Source: Scleroderma bovista
Lineage: Eukaryota; Basidiomycota; Agaricomycetes; Boletales; Sclerodermataceae
DNA: 33,804 bases
Assembly (NCBI GenBank): GCA_037178675.1
Contig: JAYMGJ010000623.1
Location: forward strand, 1 to 33,804
Reading direction: 5' to 3'
The translations under genes were made by a program, and so were the position numbers. This document shows, piece after piece, positions 10,325 to 21,234 of the stretch (the stretch's first letter is position 1; each line of letters starts with the position of its first letter). The notes below the pieces were generated by a model. That model had not been told where the DNA came from. It was given only the letters and a program-made list of their open reading frames with translations, and made no database searches.

Positions 10325-12432
10325 ATGGCCTCCATCGACGCCACGTACGTCGCCCTTTTCGCCCTCGCCCTCATCCCGTATAACATCCATCCACAGCTTC
10401 GGTGCCTACTTGCTTGGTGTCACCTTCTCAGCCATGTGAGCTTCATTCCGTTTTCACTTCCTCGTATAGTCTCTCAACCTACCCATAGTTTATATGGAGG
10501 TGATGATTCGCTCTGCACTTCACTCCGCACACCAATGTAACCATTTCACTACCACCAGTCACCATGGTGCAGACATGGTTTTACTACTTGGGATACCCCG
10601 CCGATCCATGGCATATCAAGTCTCTGGTATGTCCATTGGCCTTAGTCGCATACTTTGCCTCACCCATTTTAAGGTTCTTGCTGTCTTTATTTCCGACACC
10701 ATTCATCAAGCCCTCATAACCCACTCCGGTAAGCCTATCGGACAGCCGCCTTTGCGCCATTTGGGTGGGCATTAATAGTCATATCCACCAGCTTACGTTT
10801 ACCTCGTGTCCGACATTGGAGACCCAACTCGGCTTGGAGATCTTGTCTGGTAAGCACCTCGTGCGCCTTGATCCTACCATCCCTCATTGCTCTGCAGGAG
10901 TCTCATTGTAAGTGACCACCACCATTTTCGACGTGTTCGCTCAATGATCTGTCTGGATATCAGGTCGAAGTCTTATTCAATGTACGTGCTCGACGCTCTG
11001 CTCCGCTCAAACAGCTCACCTAATTTTTCGCAGGCTATTACAGCATTCATGGTCCAATGGTAAAAAAAAACCCTTCATCTCATTTGTCACGCATGCTCAT
11101 GAGTGGTTTTCTAGTTTCCTGACGATGCGAGTGTACAGACGTACGTGTTGTCTTTCTGCTATTTTAGTCTACGGGTTCACATGTGATGTCTACAGTTAGC
11201 AACAAGAGCATCATCGCAACCGTCAGTGTGGTAAGTCCACAGAAAAAAGTCCCGTAGCATGTTTTAACATTCCCATCGCAGCTGTCAGTTGTCATTGCAC
11301 AGTTCGGTGGGTGCCATTTGAGTCTTCTCTTGTTCGTTACGACTGAAGATCGTCGTTGATGGACAGTCATGTCAATCAGTACGTATCAGTGCAGCGCGTT
11401 GCATATATGCAGGTTTGCTAATCTAAGCACTCTGCAGTCTATGTAGCGAAGGCGTATGTTGGCTTTGCACATATCCGAGACTTGCGTTGACTAAACTCGA
11501 TGGATCAGGATCGGCCTCAAGACCTTTGTGGAACTTGTGACCCTCAAGGTAAAATAATGTGGACTTGTCCCTTAATCCTGGAGCCTCACACGTTTAATCC
11601 ATCAGTCATTGTCTTCGGCAATCAATGCAACCACCGCAGTGTCAGACGTCATGATCGCAGCCTGTCTGTGCTTCTTGCTGCAAAAATCTCGCACTGGGTT
11701 CCGCAGGTGATTACTCATCCGTGGCAATCCTAGCACATCCTTACTCAGTTTTTAGATCTGATAACATGATCAACAAGCTGGTAAGCGGGGTATTATCAAG
11801 AGGGACGACAGTGGACCAATTGCCATCCCTTAGATCGTGTTCACCATCAATACCGGTCTCATGACCAGGTACGACACGATTCCTGTATTCGACCTGGTTT
11901 GTAAGCTGACCCTGTTGCAGTCTTTTCGCCATTGCCTCTCTTATCTCAGTAAGCGGCCAGTGTCTCTAAATAATATGCGCTCATGCGTCACCGACAGATT
12001 TCTATCCGACCTGATGCTTTCATTTACATCGCGTTCTATTTCTGCTTGGGTCGCAGTAAGTTTATGCAGGCGTGGGGGATTAGATGTAGCGCACTAAAAT
12101 GGGGGTTTTCCAGTGTACTGCAACTCCCTCCTTGCCACCCTAAATGCGCGTCGGATTATCCGTGGAGAAAGTACCGACGATGACATGTCCATGTCGCTTC
12201 AAGGGGTGAAGAAGACTTCCCAAAGCGTGATCGGCACCACACAGCGGGTAAGTATTTGCAACGAGTCCAATATCTTTTCCAAACTGAGCATCTGTATCAG
12301 CCCATGCCAAACAACATCTCCATCAAGATCGACACCACGCAAGAGCTCGTGCGGGACGAGATTCATGATCAGGTGCGTGAAGATTTTATACACGTGTTGA
12401 TCAGACGAGAATCTGAGCGATTTTCGAAGTAG
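10325..12432 (+). CDS. DUF6534-like seven-transmembrane protein, 22 exons
   Basis: Integral membrane protein of a large, functionally unassigned Agaricomycete family. Exons: 10325-10344, 10397-10435, 10489-10499, 10559-10626, 10674-10728, 10792-10849, 10898-10907, 10964-10981, 11034-11059, 11115-11140, 11196-11230, 11282-11306, 11367-11378, 11438-11453, 11509-11548, 11606-11706, 11756-11780, 11834-11868, 11921-11948, 11998-12055, 12114-12247, 12301-12432. This gives 323 aa, and all 21 introns are GT-AG with matching phases. It begins 'MASIDATFGAYLLGVTFSAI' and 'LYGVTMVQTWFYYLGYPADP', then has hydrophobic helices, 'FFLTMRVYR'-like text (QCFLTMRVYRLSNKS), and the family tail 'YCNSLLATLNARRIIRG' before a polar cytosolic C-terminus. 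The mean coding exon is 44 nt; exons 3, 7, 13 and 14 are 10-16 nt. Ligand or function unknown. Confidence 0.85.
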
Positions 12433-13082
12433 TACTCTGCCTCAAGTACAGAGATGAAGTTGCCGGTCTGATTGGACTTTATATTCGCGACATGGGGGGG
12501 AGATTATCAGAAGACATTCAAAATACCTAGAGTACAGTGCTGATTTTCGTTCCTATTGTTATATTTCCGACTGGGTAAAAAGGCCTGTACCATATATGGT
12601 GTCTCGAAGAAATAATGCACACTTGCCACATTTCATCAACCTTCAGGAAAAACTGAGCGAAGAGATCAAAAATTCCTGAGCTTGCGACGAACGGATGAAA
12701 TTGGAAAAACTACCGCGCCAAGGTGATCCCGCAGACTGACAGCATCTTAGCTGGGGAGAGCCACATATGGGAGTGCTGGGACGCTATGCTAAAGTGGACA
12801 CTACTGCAGTCCCCGGATCTCCAATCTGTGCCTGGCCCACAACCACAGAAGACCCAGAGAACTTGGCACTAAAAGCAAATATTGCATGGACTGTCGAAGG
12901 GGCCAAGGTCTTGTCAGAGTGTCAAACTCACAAGACACTCGATCATGGTTATTAGTTTTGACATATCGATTGATCTACCTACAGGATAAATACTTCGTAG
13001 TCGTACTACCATCGCGTTTGGACCTGGTTCCGAGCACGCATCAACCCGTCGTGATCCTTAGCGCGCGAATTCTAACACCACA
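12433..13082. other. Intergenic, no gene seen
   Basis: About 650 bp between the DUF6534-like gene and the decayed element. Includes the 3' flank of the former. No coding or RNA feature supported. Confidence 0.4.
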
Positions 13083-14930
13083 CGAGCGAGAGAGTGGAAA
13101 GGGCAGCGTGCCAGAGTCGGAAGGCCAGGAAATGCGGAATATGCGATCCGTCGGCGGAGAGGCTTCCGAACGCAGACCGGGATGATAAGGACCTACCGCG
13201 TACTGAAGACCTTGATGGCCAAGTGCGAGGCACCGAAGATGTCGCAACAGAAGTGTCGGACGTGAAGACCCATGCACGAGCGCTGTGAGGCATCAGAGAT
13301 AGGCAGTAACACCGAGGGCGCAGATGGGACAACTGTCCTACTTGAAGGCATGTCGCACGAGACGCGAGAGAAGCTGCGGGAGCTGCAGGCGATACCACAG
13401 AGGCTGCCAGTTGAAGCCCTGAGGGTGAGCTATGCGAATGCGACCGACAGGCGGGGCGCATGAGTGGGACAATCGAGTTGGCCGAGATACCAGAGAAAGT
13501 TGCTGACGTTGACGGAAAGGCCACAGCTAGATGACGAAACGGAGCGCGAAGACCAATCACGACTCCAGCCAACGATACTATATCGAAAAGAAGATGGTCA
13601 GCACGACGAAAACGTGATTGAAGACGTACCTAACGCACACGGAGTGCCGTTCGAGGGGGTGCAGGCATGGTGCGCGAGCGGCAGCTCGACAGACTCGAAA
13701 GGTAACTCACATGCGTTGAACGCATCTGTTGAGGATACGGATGGTTCGGGAGAGTCTAATGAGACCGAGAACACCATGGAAATCGAGTTGAGAGGCCGTG
13801 GAGGTGGTATGAGCGAGCGCGCATGCGTTGACAAGGCGGACGGCGATGCATGGTGTAGAGGCGAGCCCACGGACATCCTGAATGAGTTGTTGGAGCTCGC
13901 GCTCACGTCGATCGAGTTGGAAGACAAAGGCGTGCCAGTCCTGGAAACCAAACAGATGGGTCAAACGGCCAAACGGACGCGTCGAACGTGTCGAACAATG
14001 CTGAAACGGTCGGGGTGAGTCACGGTGACGGTGCCCACACGTACCCGGGTGCTGGAGGCGCGAAATGCGGTGTAGACGAGACAGGTCTTGGGAGCCACAC
14101 GGACGCATTGAATGGACACACGGACGTGTTGAGCGTTGCAAACGACGCGGGAACGGTTATCAGCGTGACAAAGGACGTCGAAATGCGTCAAACGAAGTGG
14201 AGAACGCAGAACTCACCTATAGAGGTTGCTGGTGGAGACTCCAGTGTATACGCACCGTGGAACGCGCCAGTGAAGGTCATGAACAACACAAGTCGAAACT
14301 TCATCGATACATCTTTGGACGAGTCGAGAGGCAAGACGAGGCGATTGCGCCAAGCGTTGAGGGCGAGAAAGCTGGCGACGGCGACGGAAAACGAAGCGGC
14401 GGCAGCGTTGACTCAACGCGAGTCAATGCAGGGCGGCTAGCTGCAGATAGTCAGCATATGCTTCAAAGTCGAAGATTCCACGCGAGATCGGGACTCACCT
14501 GTGTCGCCTGGGCCACCCACCAACCGCGGAGAGCGTCCGTACGGAGACGTTAGACGTTGACGGCGACGCGCAAGAATCAAAATCGAACCTATAAATGTCA
14601 GCCAAGTGCAGGAACATGAGACGACTCACCTAGAACGTGCGCCACCCAGAAATGGCTCCAAACGTTTCTACGAGGTTCATAGACCAAGGCGTGGACACGG
14701 ACGAAATACGGTCAGTCGAGCGCAAAAGATCGAGAACACGTACCTTGGCCGCAAACGCGTTGTAGTCGATGCGGAGACATAAAAGGCGGTTGAACAAGTT
14801 TACCGTCGACTCTCGAGTATTGGATGCGGGAGAAGTGCCGGCGCGATGTTGGCTACTATGCTGTACAACAACTTCGGCAGTCATGGTCAGTCGGCACCCT
14901 CACAAAATACACATTTTTTAATTGTCTACA
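13083..14930 (+). mobile_element. Decayed dispersed-element coding region (retroelement-associated type)
   Basis: Purine-rich, intron-free sequence that can be read almost continuously on the plus strand only by switching frame at least four times. Open stretches are 13094-13288, 13272-13463, 13464-14018, 13988-14440, 14065-14553 and 14564-14782. Its protein is Asp/Glu/Thr/Ala/Gly-rich and low in hydrophobics, with phrases such as 'LLEGMSHETREKLRELQAIP', 'GSHTDALNGHTDVLSVANDA' and 'DEAIAPSVEGEKAGDGDG'. The end has two related basic units (14530-14770: 'RARIKIEPINVSQ..THLERA' then 'RPRRGHGRNTVSRAQKIENT YLGR'). From memory this style occurs in repeated, retrotransposon-associated proteins of Agaricomycetes, but I could not verify that. 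I see no reverse transcriptase, integrase, long terminal repeats or target duplication. Stops and shifts say it is not functional. Confidence 0.45.
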
Positions 14931-16307
14931 CAGCTACATTACACCCAGTGCATGTTTGGAAGCGTTAACTTGCGAGGTCGAACGAAGCTAATTGAAGCTG
15001 AAACGAGTGAGATAGCTAAATAGCTGGTTGTCGCCTCTGTGTCACTCAAGTACTCACTGCTCAACGAAGCCGCCTTGCTGCTGGGATGGCATTGCTACGC
15101 CTTAATGGCCAATCAGGCAAGCAGCACACGACCTCCGATTCCACTTACGAGTCGCGGACACAGCCAGCTTTGAATGGCCGGTCTTTACAGGTCCGACGAG
15201 GTCTGCTGCCGCCAGTGCACGTTTTAATTATTCTTGCCATGTCTTTGCTCTCAGTGTGACCTTCTTCAGGTATTTCGTACATAACCGCTGGTTTGGAACT
15301 CACACCCATAAAGAAGTGCGGTCGAAGCAGCAGATACTACTTATCGACACTGCGCAAGAGGATGTCCTCGAGTCGTCGACCGGTGTTTTTTCGGCGCTTT
15401 TCCAAGCTGGAGTGAAAGCACGCACTCAACTTTCCGCACCGACTCCATCCCACGTATCGGAAGCATTGAATTTTATCACGGACCCGCTCAATGGAGATAT
15501 AATATATGGTACTCTAATACTTTTGATGCATCTCAAGTTGATCGTCGTCTAATTTGGACAGGCAGCCACAGCCCAGTGTAAATGCTGACAGGCTTGTCAT
15601 ACCACTTCCGCATCTACTAACTAATAGTAGAGTCGTAGTTCTGCCAATCAGGCTCATAAGTGGTGCCGAGCGGAGTTTGCATTCGGCACAACCATGTGTG
15701 ACTGCGGACTGACCACGACTAGTAAGTACGAATGAAGACTTACGCATGGTAGAGCAACGCAACTTCCAAATCAGGCAATTAGACTGAAGTCACAAACTCT
15801 CGCGTCGAATTGAATCCTTTCTCTTAGAAGGACACGACACTGTATTGAAACCAACTTCGAGTTGTTACCCTGTGCCATTTGATGGGGAGTGCAAGTGGCT
15901 AGTATTCTTAATCACTCAGAGTGACCTCCATCTGTACAGGTCAAATCGAGGCCAAATTTAAAAAGGGATGCTCCTGTTTTCCACAGGTTTCCAGCAGCTC
16001 ACTCGTATGAGCTGACATCTCTGCCCACAGAAGTGACAACAGGACATGACAGTGACAGACTGTCAGTTACCTTGTTTGTTTCTCTGATATAAACGAGAAA
16101 TCCAAAGTTGAGTGTACTAGCGGCACCTGCGAGCGGTCTAACGTACTGCTAATAAGCTGTACAATTCCCGGGTCGCAGTATGTTCGGTGTGCCCCGTTTT
16201 GGAAGGGACGTCGATCGGATCTGGGCGACAAGGGAGACCCCCAAAAAGGCATCTCCATGCCATGTCCGCGGAATGCGAGGTGAACAGACACGCACCTGAT
16301 GTAGAAA
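14931..16307. other. Intergenic region upstream of the P450 gene
   Basis: About 1.4 kb. A 98-codon plus-strand open frame at 15256-15552 has fairly protein-like composition (e.g. 'STGVFSALFQAGVKARTQLS') but no family I recognise, no start context support and no continuation. I treat it as unassigned. The rest shows nothing. Confidence 0.4.
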
Positions 16308-16314
16308 TATAAAT
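16308..16314 (+). promoter_or_regulatory. TATA-box-like element of the P450 gene
   Basis: TATAAAT, 88 bp upstream of the P450 ATG, followed by a CT-rich leader (16326-16400) containing an 11-base C run at 16346-16356. Position and pyrimidine-rich leader are typical of fungal promoters that use a defined start. Confidence 0.5.
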
Positions 16315-16345
16315 CCCATCGCATGTCTCCCTCGTCTCCCCGTCT

Positions 16346-16356
16346 CCCCCCCCCCC
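16346..16356 (+). repeat. Poly-C run (11 C) in the P450 leader
   Basis: Eleven consecutive C in a pyrimidine-rich 5' leader 46 bp before the ATG. Likely length-variable and prone to sequencing error. Confidence 0.7.
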
Positions 16357-16401
16357 GTCTCTCGCCTTGCCCCTCCTTGGCCGTCCACCTCCTCATCGAA
16401 C

Positions 16402-18508
16402 ATGATCACCAACATGACCTGGCTGGACATATGTCTCGCCGGCGTGGGCGTGTATCTCGTCAAACAGATGCTGTCGAAGAGGAACCTTGCCCCCTTTCCC
16501 CCGGGCCCAAAACGGCTTCCGCTTCTCGGTAACATGTTGGACATGCCCTCCACAAAGCCATGGCTCACCTTCACCGAGTGGGCGCACAAGTTTGGTGCGC
16601 ATATGCATCCTGTCCCACTCAAGTATCTCATTCGTTCCTAGGCGGCATGACGCATCTGGAGATCCTGGGGCAGCACATCATCGTCCTCAACTCCTTCAAG
16701 ACCGCGGTGGAAATGCTCGACAAGAAGAGCTCCGTCTACTCCGATCGTCCAGTCCTACCTATGGGTGGCGAGCTCGTGGGGTGGAAGGACACTCTCGTGC
16801 TCCTACCATACGGCGACCGGCTCCGCGAGTACCGCAAGAACTTCCATCGCGTCATCGGCAGTCGGACTGCCATGGACATCTACAACCCTATTGAAGAAGA
16901 AGAGACACACAAGTTTTTGCAGCGCGTGCTGGAAAAGCCAAGCGACCTGCATGCCCACGTGCGCACGTAAGTCCCCATCATATGGCGCCACTCGCAATCG
17001 GCCTCAGTTCGTTTTGCGCTATAGGACCGCGGGTGCTATTATTCTACGCATTTCACATGGGTACCATATCCAGGAAGACAGAGACCCATTTGTGGATCTC
17101 GCAGACACGGCCGTAGATCAGTTCTCTCGGTCCACCGCGACTGGTGCCTTCATGGTGGATGTCATCCCTGCATGTAAGCTACGGTTGATGACCGTAGGAG
17201 AAGTGCCATTGACATATATCTTGTCTAGTGAGCTATGTTCCCGAGTGGTTCCCTGGAGCCGGCTTCAAGCGCAAGGCGCGGGAGTGGAATACAACGCTGC
17301 AGGAGATGGTTAACCAACCATACAAATTCGTAAAGGACCAGATGGTATATATTTCGATGGACAGCGGAAGGGCATCGCTCACAATTATCACCAGGCCGCT
17401 GGAATTGCCCCAAAATCATTCACCTCCAACTTGTTGCAGGGCAGGACGTTGTCGGAGGAGGAGGAACATAATATCAAGTGGTCCGCCGCCTCCTTGTATA
17501 GCGGTGAGCCCCCACAGATTGGCGATCCCCTTCGACCACTGATGGTATTTCTTTTCAGGCGGCGCGGATACTGTAAGCATCGTGGTAGTTCACTATCTTC
17601 AATCCACTGACATCCAACAGACTGTTTCTGCAATCTACAGCTTCTTCTTGGCGATGACACTTTTCCCCGAAGCTCAGAAGAAAGCCCAGGCAGAGATTGA
17701 CGCAATTGTCGGTTCCGACCGCCTTCCGAACTTTGCTGATCGCGACTCGCTCCCTTACGTCCAGGCTCTTGCCAAGGAAGTTTTCCGTTGGAATGTTGTC
17801 GTTCCGACGGGTAAGCTACATAAACAGCCATGCTGCCCGTCGTGTTTAACTCTTTTCCAGGGGTACCACACCGCGTTAGTGCAGACGATGTTCACAACGG
17901 CTACTACATTCCCAAAGGAACATTGGTGATAACCAACGTCTGGTATGTCGTCGGTTGCTGTAGTACATCGTGTTACAACTTTTTGTCTCTTTAGGCACCT
18001 GCTCCACGACCCAAGTGTCTACGCCGACCCCATGGAGTTTAACCCCGATCGCTTCCTCCCCCGCGAGGGTAAGGAACCAGAGCCTGATCCACGCGATGCC
18101 TGCTTTGGTTTCGGACGAAGGTGAGATACTGAATAATAATGGCCCTTTGATCTCATCTCATGTCATGATTTGAAGGATCTGCCCAGGTCAATGAGCTTTT
18201 ACTGACGAGGGACGGACGTGAAACTGATGAGATTTGATAATTACAGGCTTGCACCTTGCAGATGCTTCAGTGTGGCTGTCGGCGGCTATGTCATTGGCCG
18301 CCTTCAATATATCAAAAGTCGTCGAGAATGGTGTGGAAATCACACCGGAAGTCGATCCCTCGACTGGTACCATCAGGTAGGCAGCCCTCGTATCCGCCGC
18401 AGGTACGATATGAATGTTTTTCGCAGCCACCCCAAACCTTTCAAATGCTCCATTAAGCCTCGTTCTGCAAAGGCTCTGGAGCTCATCCAGCAGAACCCTT
18501 ACTATTGA
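16402..18508 (+). CDS. Cytochrome P450 monooxygenase (CYP64-like basidiomycete type), 12 exons
   Basis: Membrane-anchored heme-thiolate monooxygenase. Exons: 16402-16594, 16642-16966, 17025-17173, 17229-17344, 17395-17503, 17559-17572, 17621-17810, 17861-17942, 17995-18120, 18176-18186, 18247-18376, 18427-18508, giving 508 aa with all phases matching. An N-terminal anchor (about 5-22, '[14 protein letters not shown]') precedes the proline hinge '[14 protein letters not shown]'. The I-helix oxygen-binding motif 'SGGADTT' lies near 297-303, ExxR at E355-R358 ('KEVFRW'), 'FNPDRF' is the PERF-like motif, and the heme loop 'FGFGRRICPG' carries ligand C437. All catalytic landmarks are intact. The I-helix motif is carried by a 14 nt exon and the heme cysteine by an 11 nt exon. 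'[20 protein letters not shown]' resembles the sterigmatocystin-oxidoreductase-like P450s abundant in mushrooms. Substrate unknown; no biosynthetic partner genes are adjacent. Confidence 0.93.
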
Positions 18509-20424
18509 TATCCATTCCTATCAGAAGGAATATGACATATATAGCAGGCCATCATCTACTCATTCATCTGTACAATGTTGCCATCTCATCGTCGGTCCCA
18601 GCTTGGTTTCCCCATGTCGTATGATATGTCGTCGACTTGCATGGATACCCGCCTTATCAGTATACCTTCAATATAGTTTTCCTGGAATATATCTCGTGGG
18701 ACATCAATCTTGCGGTTGCGACATCGGCGGAAGATGTACGTTTTTATAAGTTGCGGGTGAATTTGGGGTCAATATACGCGTGATAGACGCCGTACCTCGT
18801 TTGCACCAGTTCCTGTTCCCGACTCATCAATCACTTGCCTCCGGCATCGTCGGGTTGCTAACTATGTGTACGTTGTCCTTACTGCAATGTCGTCCACCGC
18901 GAGTAACCCCCTCTACGTGCACCGTCGACCCGCAGACCGCAATAGCATTTATGTAGTTACCATGCCACCTTGAGAAACCATCGTCCGCCACGTCGTCGTA
19001 TGTTCATGGATATCCCGGACGCTTCTCTTCGCGCCTGGGGTAAAACGTTTCATGCTCAACACGAGGTGGTGACCCTGACTTGGTGCGTCCGTCAGCCGTC
19101 CCGGTGGTGCCGAACGCCCAATAGTGGACCTACACAGCTGGGCCGTATCTCTTCTGTCGTCGCCGCACAACGTGCACTTTTCATCCGCTGCGGAACCAGG
19201 TCCATGCTGCCGATCCTGTTCGTCGGCCGAGGAATTCGACTGGCAGGTCGACGACAATCTGCTCGTACTTGCTGTGCACCCAAGTACTGTATTCCTGTGA
19301 CACGAATACGACCCGCATCTGTGATAATGGATGGGCGACCCTGCACCAGGAGTACCCCCTACATGCAACGTGCTGAGTGGTCACCTCACAGTGTTGTCAA
19401 TTGCATAAAGTTAATCAATCACCAACAGCGTCCTCTTGTGCTCAACGTAAATTTCATCTCGTTACTGATTTCACATTGATTGATTGGCGCCAGTTCTTCT
19501 GGTGCGCCCATGGGCGATACGGTATGGACGACATTGTACCTTGGCTCGATTGGAAGACTGCCGTAGATAGACCGTGGGGTAAATGCAAATTCGACTTAGC
19601 GTTTGCCATACCGCGGCCATGCTCAGTCCGTCCCAAAGATGGGGGGGGGGTTGGATGTCTGCCCTTGTTGATCGGCCATCACTCATTCACCCTGTATCAA
19701 ATGCGCAGGTCCATTCACCCTTCCCAGATCGGAGTTGTCAACATGTTTCCTCAACGGCTTTCCTTACAAATAAATGTCTGGACTGTGCGATCCTCGGAGC
19801 GAAAGGGTTGGGTAGGTTCGACAGTATGATTTAGTATGGTGCCCTGGTAGATAAGAAGTCCACTTACATAAACATTGGCGAAGCAGCAGCTCGTTGTTTT
19901 GCACAAAGGACCGTTCATGGTCGCCATTCCTATCGAGTACGAGACTGTCCCTTCAACGGCATTTGGCACATGTGATGTGGGTAACGCTATCGGTTCCATG
20001 GACCCCGTCTCGAAGAGTGGAGCAGAGAATCGAAGCACACGGAAAAACCGGATTAACTAACCTTTTTGTCGTTCTTCGTCTCGCATCCCTTCTCTGTAAT
20101 CTGTGAGTAACACCAATGATGGGTTATTGTGAATACCGATAAAGCGACATGATTCCGCTCAATGGTTACTTGAGCGTTCATTTATCCTGTTCGGTACATA
20201 CAGCACAGTACCCCGTGCATCGCTCGCCGCTCAGCCATCACCAAGCTGCGGCTGGGTGGTACAGCCCGCATCTTCGACTCGCATCGCTTCGCGACGTCGG
20301 TGGCACTGGGACACGCGAGCCCCCAATATTTCAGTAGACTGCGCTTTGAAGCGGGGGCTGGTCCACGCATTTACCCACACATCCAGCTCTCCATGTCAAA
20401 CGATGGAGCAAGCGCCATTAACAT
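18509..20424. other. Long region with no recognised gene
   Basis: About 1.9 kb between the P450 and SHG1 stop codons. Overlapping open frames exist on both strands at 18949-19479 (139-169 codons) and around 19751-20060, but they oppose each other and share no known motif. On the plus strand a short, protein-like stretch 'EEFDWQVDDNLLVLAVHPST' (about 19227-19288) ends in a stop. On the minus strand 19751-20038 reads as a Ser/Thr/Cys-containing frame. These may be relics. A 10-base G run lies at 19641-19650. Confidence 0.4.
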
Positions 20425-21115
20425 TTAGCGCGGATTAGAGTCTGCGACGTCGCCGTTCGGGAGGCGCCCAGCAGCACTGTGGCTTGGCGATCGCTCCTCA
20501 TGGCGAGATCCGCCAGAATTCGCGTTCGGGGGATCAGTAGGACCTTGATCGGGCATCAACAACGAGCAGGGGGAGGGGGGTGATACAAATGGAGCTGAAC
20601 CTGAGGTAGAGCGGCCCCGCATTTCGTCGAGAATGCGTTGGAGGGAAGCACGGATGGCGGCGACAAAGGATGTCTCGGATAGCAACGGGGCTTCTGCGAC
20701 TGCTCGTTCGATGATAGGATACCTGCAACATTGAGTGATTGGCTTCCTTCGACGGTGCCAGTCGTCCAAGGGAACTTCTTACCTGTCTATTTCGCCCATC
20801 AGTTCGCGGTGGACGGCGTCATGCGGCATTTGAATGAGCTTATGGTCCGAGGCTAGCCGTTGGCGGGCGATATCGTCCACGCGGGACTTGAATGCGGCAA
20901 TTCTGTCCTGGAGAGAGATGGGAGGCTCAAAGGATGGCAATGGACAGAGTGTGCGTACGCTGCGTTGAAACTGAGTGAATAGTTCCCTCCGCAGCCGGTC
21001 AAACTCTCCCGATTTCTTAAATCTGAGAAGAGTACCCTTCAGATAAGGACTTAGTAAAAGATTACTAGGGCTGGACGCACTCATCTACGAGTTGTTTCGG
21101 GTTTAGGATGCTCAT
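20425..21115 (-). CDS. SHG1: Shg1/BOD1-domain COMPASS subunit, four exons
   Basis: Likely component of the Set1/COMPASS histone H3K4 methyltransferase complex. Minus-strand exons: 21115-21081, 21022-20959, 20907-20783, 20722-20425, giving 173 aa; introns 51-60 nt with matching phases. The start 'MSILNPKQLVDEFKKSGEFD' and 'RLRRELFTQFQRS|DRIAAFKSRVDDIARQRL' match the Shg1 N-terminal domain (about residues 1-100). It continues 'AVHRELMGEIDRYPIIERAV'. The C-terminal 70 residues are Ser/Pro/Gly-rich and unconserved. Reading through the introns would give an unrelated N-terminus, so splicing decides the model. Its start is 115 bp from that of HEM12 on the other strand. Confidence 0.88.
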
Positions 21116-21230
21116 GTGAAGATAGTAGTGTCACAGATTTGTGTATAGATAGCCGCCGCCTTTACAACTTATCGATGATCAAGCACTGAAAACGTTTATT
21201 TATGGCCAGTTCAACCCCTTCACGCAAACT
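21116..21230. promoter_or_regulatory. Compact bidirectional SHG1-HEM12 promoter
   Basis: Only 115 bp separate the two ATGs, so both promoters and 5' leaders share this stretch or extend into the neighbouring gene. No canonical TATA box is seen. An upstream ATG on the HEM12 side is described separately. Confidence 0.6.
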
Positions 21231-21234
21231 ATGA
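21202..21234 (+). promoter_or_regulatory. HEM12: Upstream ORF overlapping the HEM12 start
   Basis: ATG at 21202 opens a 10-codon frame ending in TGA at 21232-21234, which overlaps the first HEM12 ATG (21231) in the arrangement ATGATG. If transcription starts upstream of 21202, ribosomes would meet this frame first and could reinitiate at or just after its stop. Transcript start is unknown. Confidence 0.45.

Noticed and set aside
13598..13951. 117-codon minus-strand open frame
   Set aside because: It is the antisense of the purine-rich element coding region; its Ser/Pro/Thr-rich composition is the expected shadow.
14205..14640. Three perfect AGGTGAGT splice-donor sequences on the minus strand (near 14213, 14495 and 14628), suggesting a spliced minus-strand gene
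   Set aside because: The conceptual exons join into Ser/Pro/Arg-rich text with no domain and run into stops, while the plus strand reads as the repeat-element protein. The donor-like words come from plus-strand 'ACTCACCT' coding, and I consider them coincidental.
15256..15552. 98-codon plus-strand open frame upstream of the P450
   Set aside because: No recognised family, no splice continuation; kept only as an unassigned note in the intergenic entry.
18949..19479. Overlapping open frames of 139 and 169 codons on opposite strands
   Set aside because: No conserved motif, Arg/Cys/Pro-rich composition typical of non-coding GC-containing DNA, and no supporting splice structure.
16402..21115. Possible secondary-metabolite cluster around the P450
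   Set aside because: No synthase, transferase, transporter or pathway regulator adjoins it; neighbours are an empty region and housekeeping SHG1.
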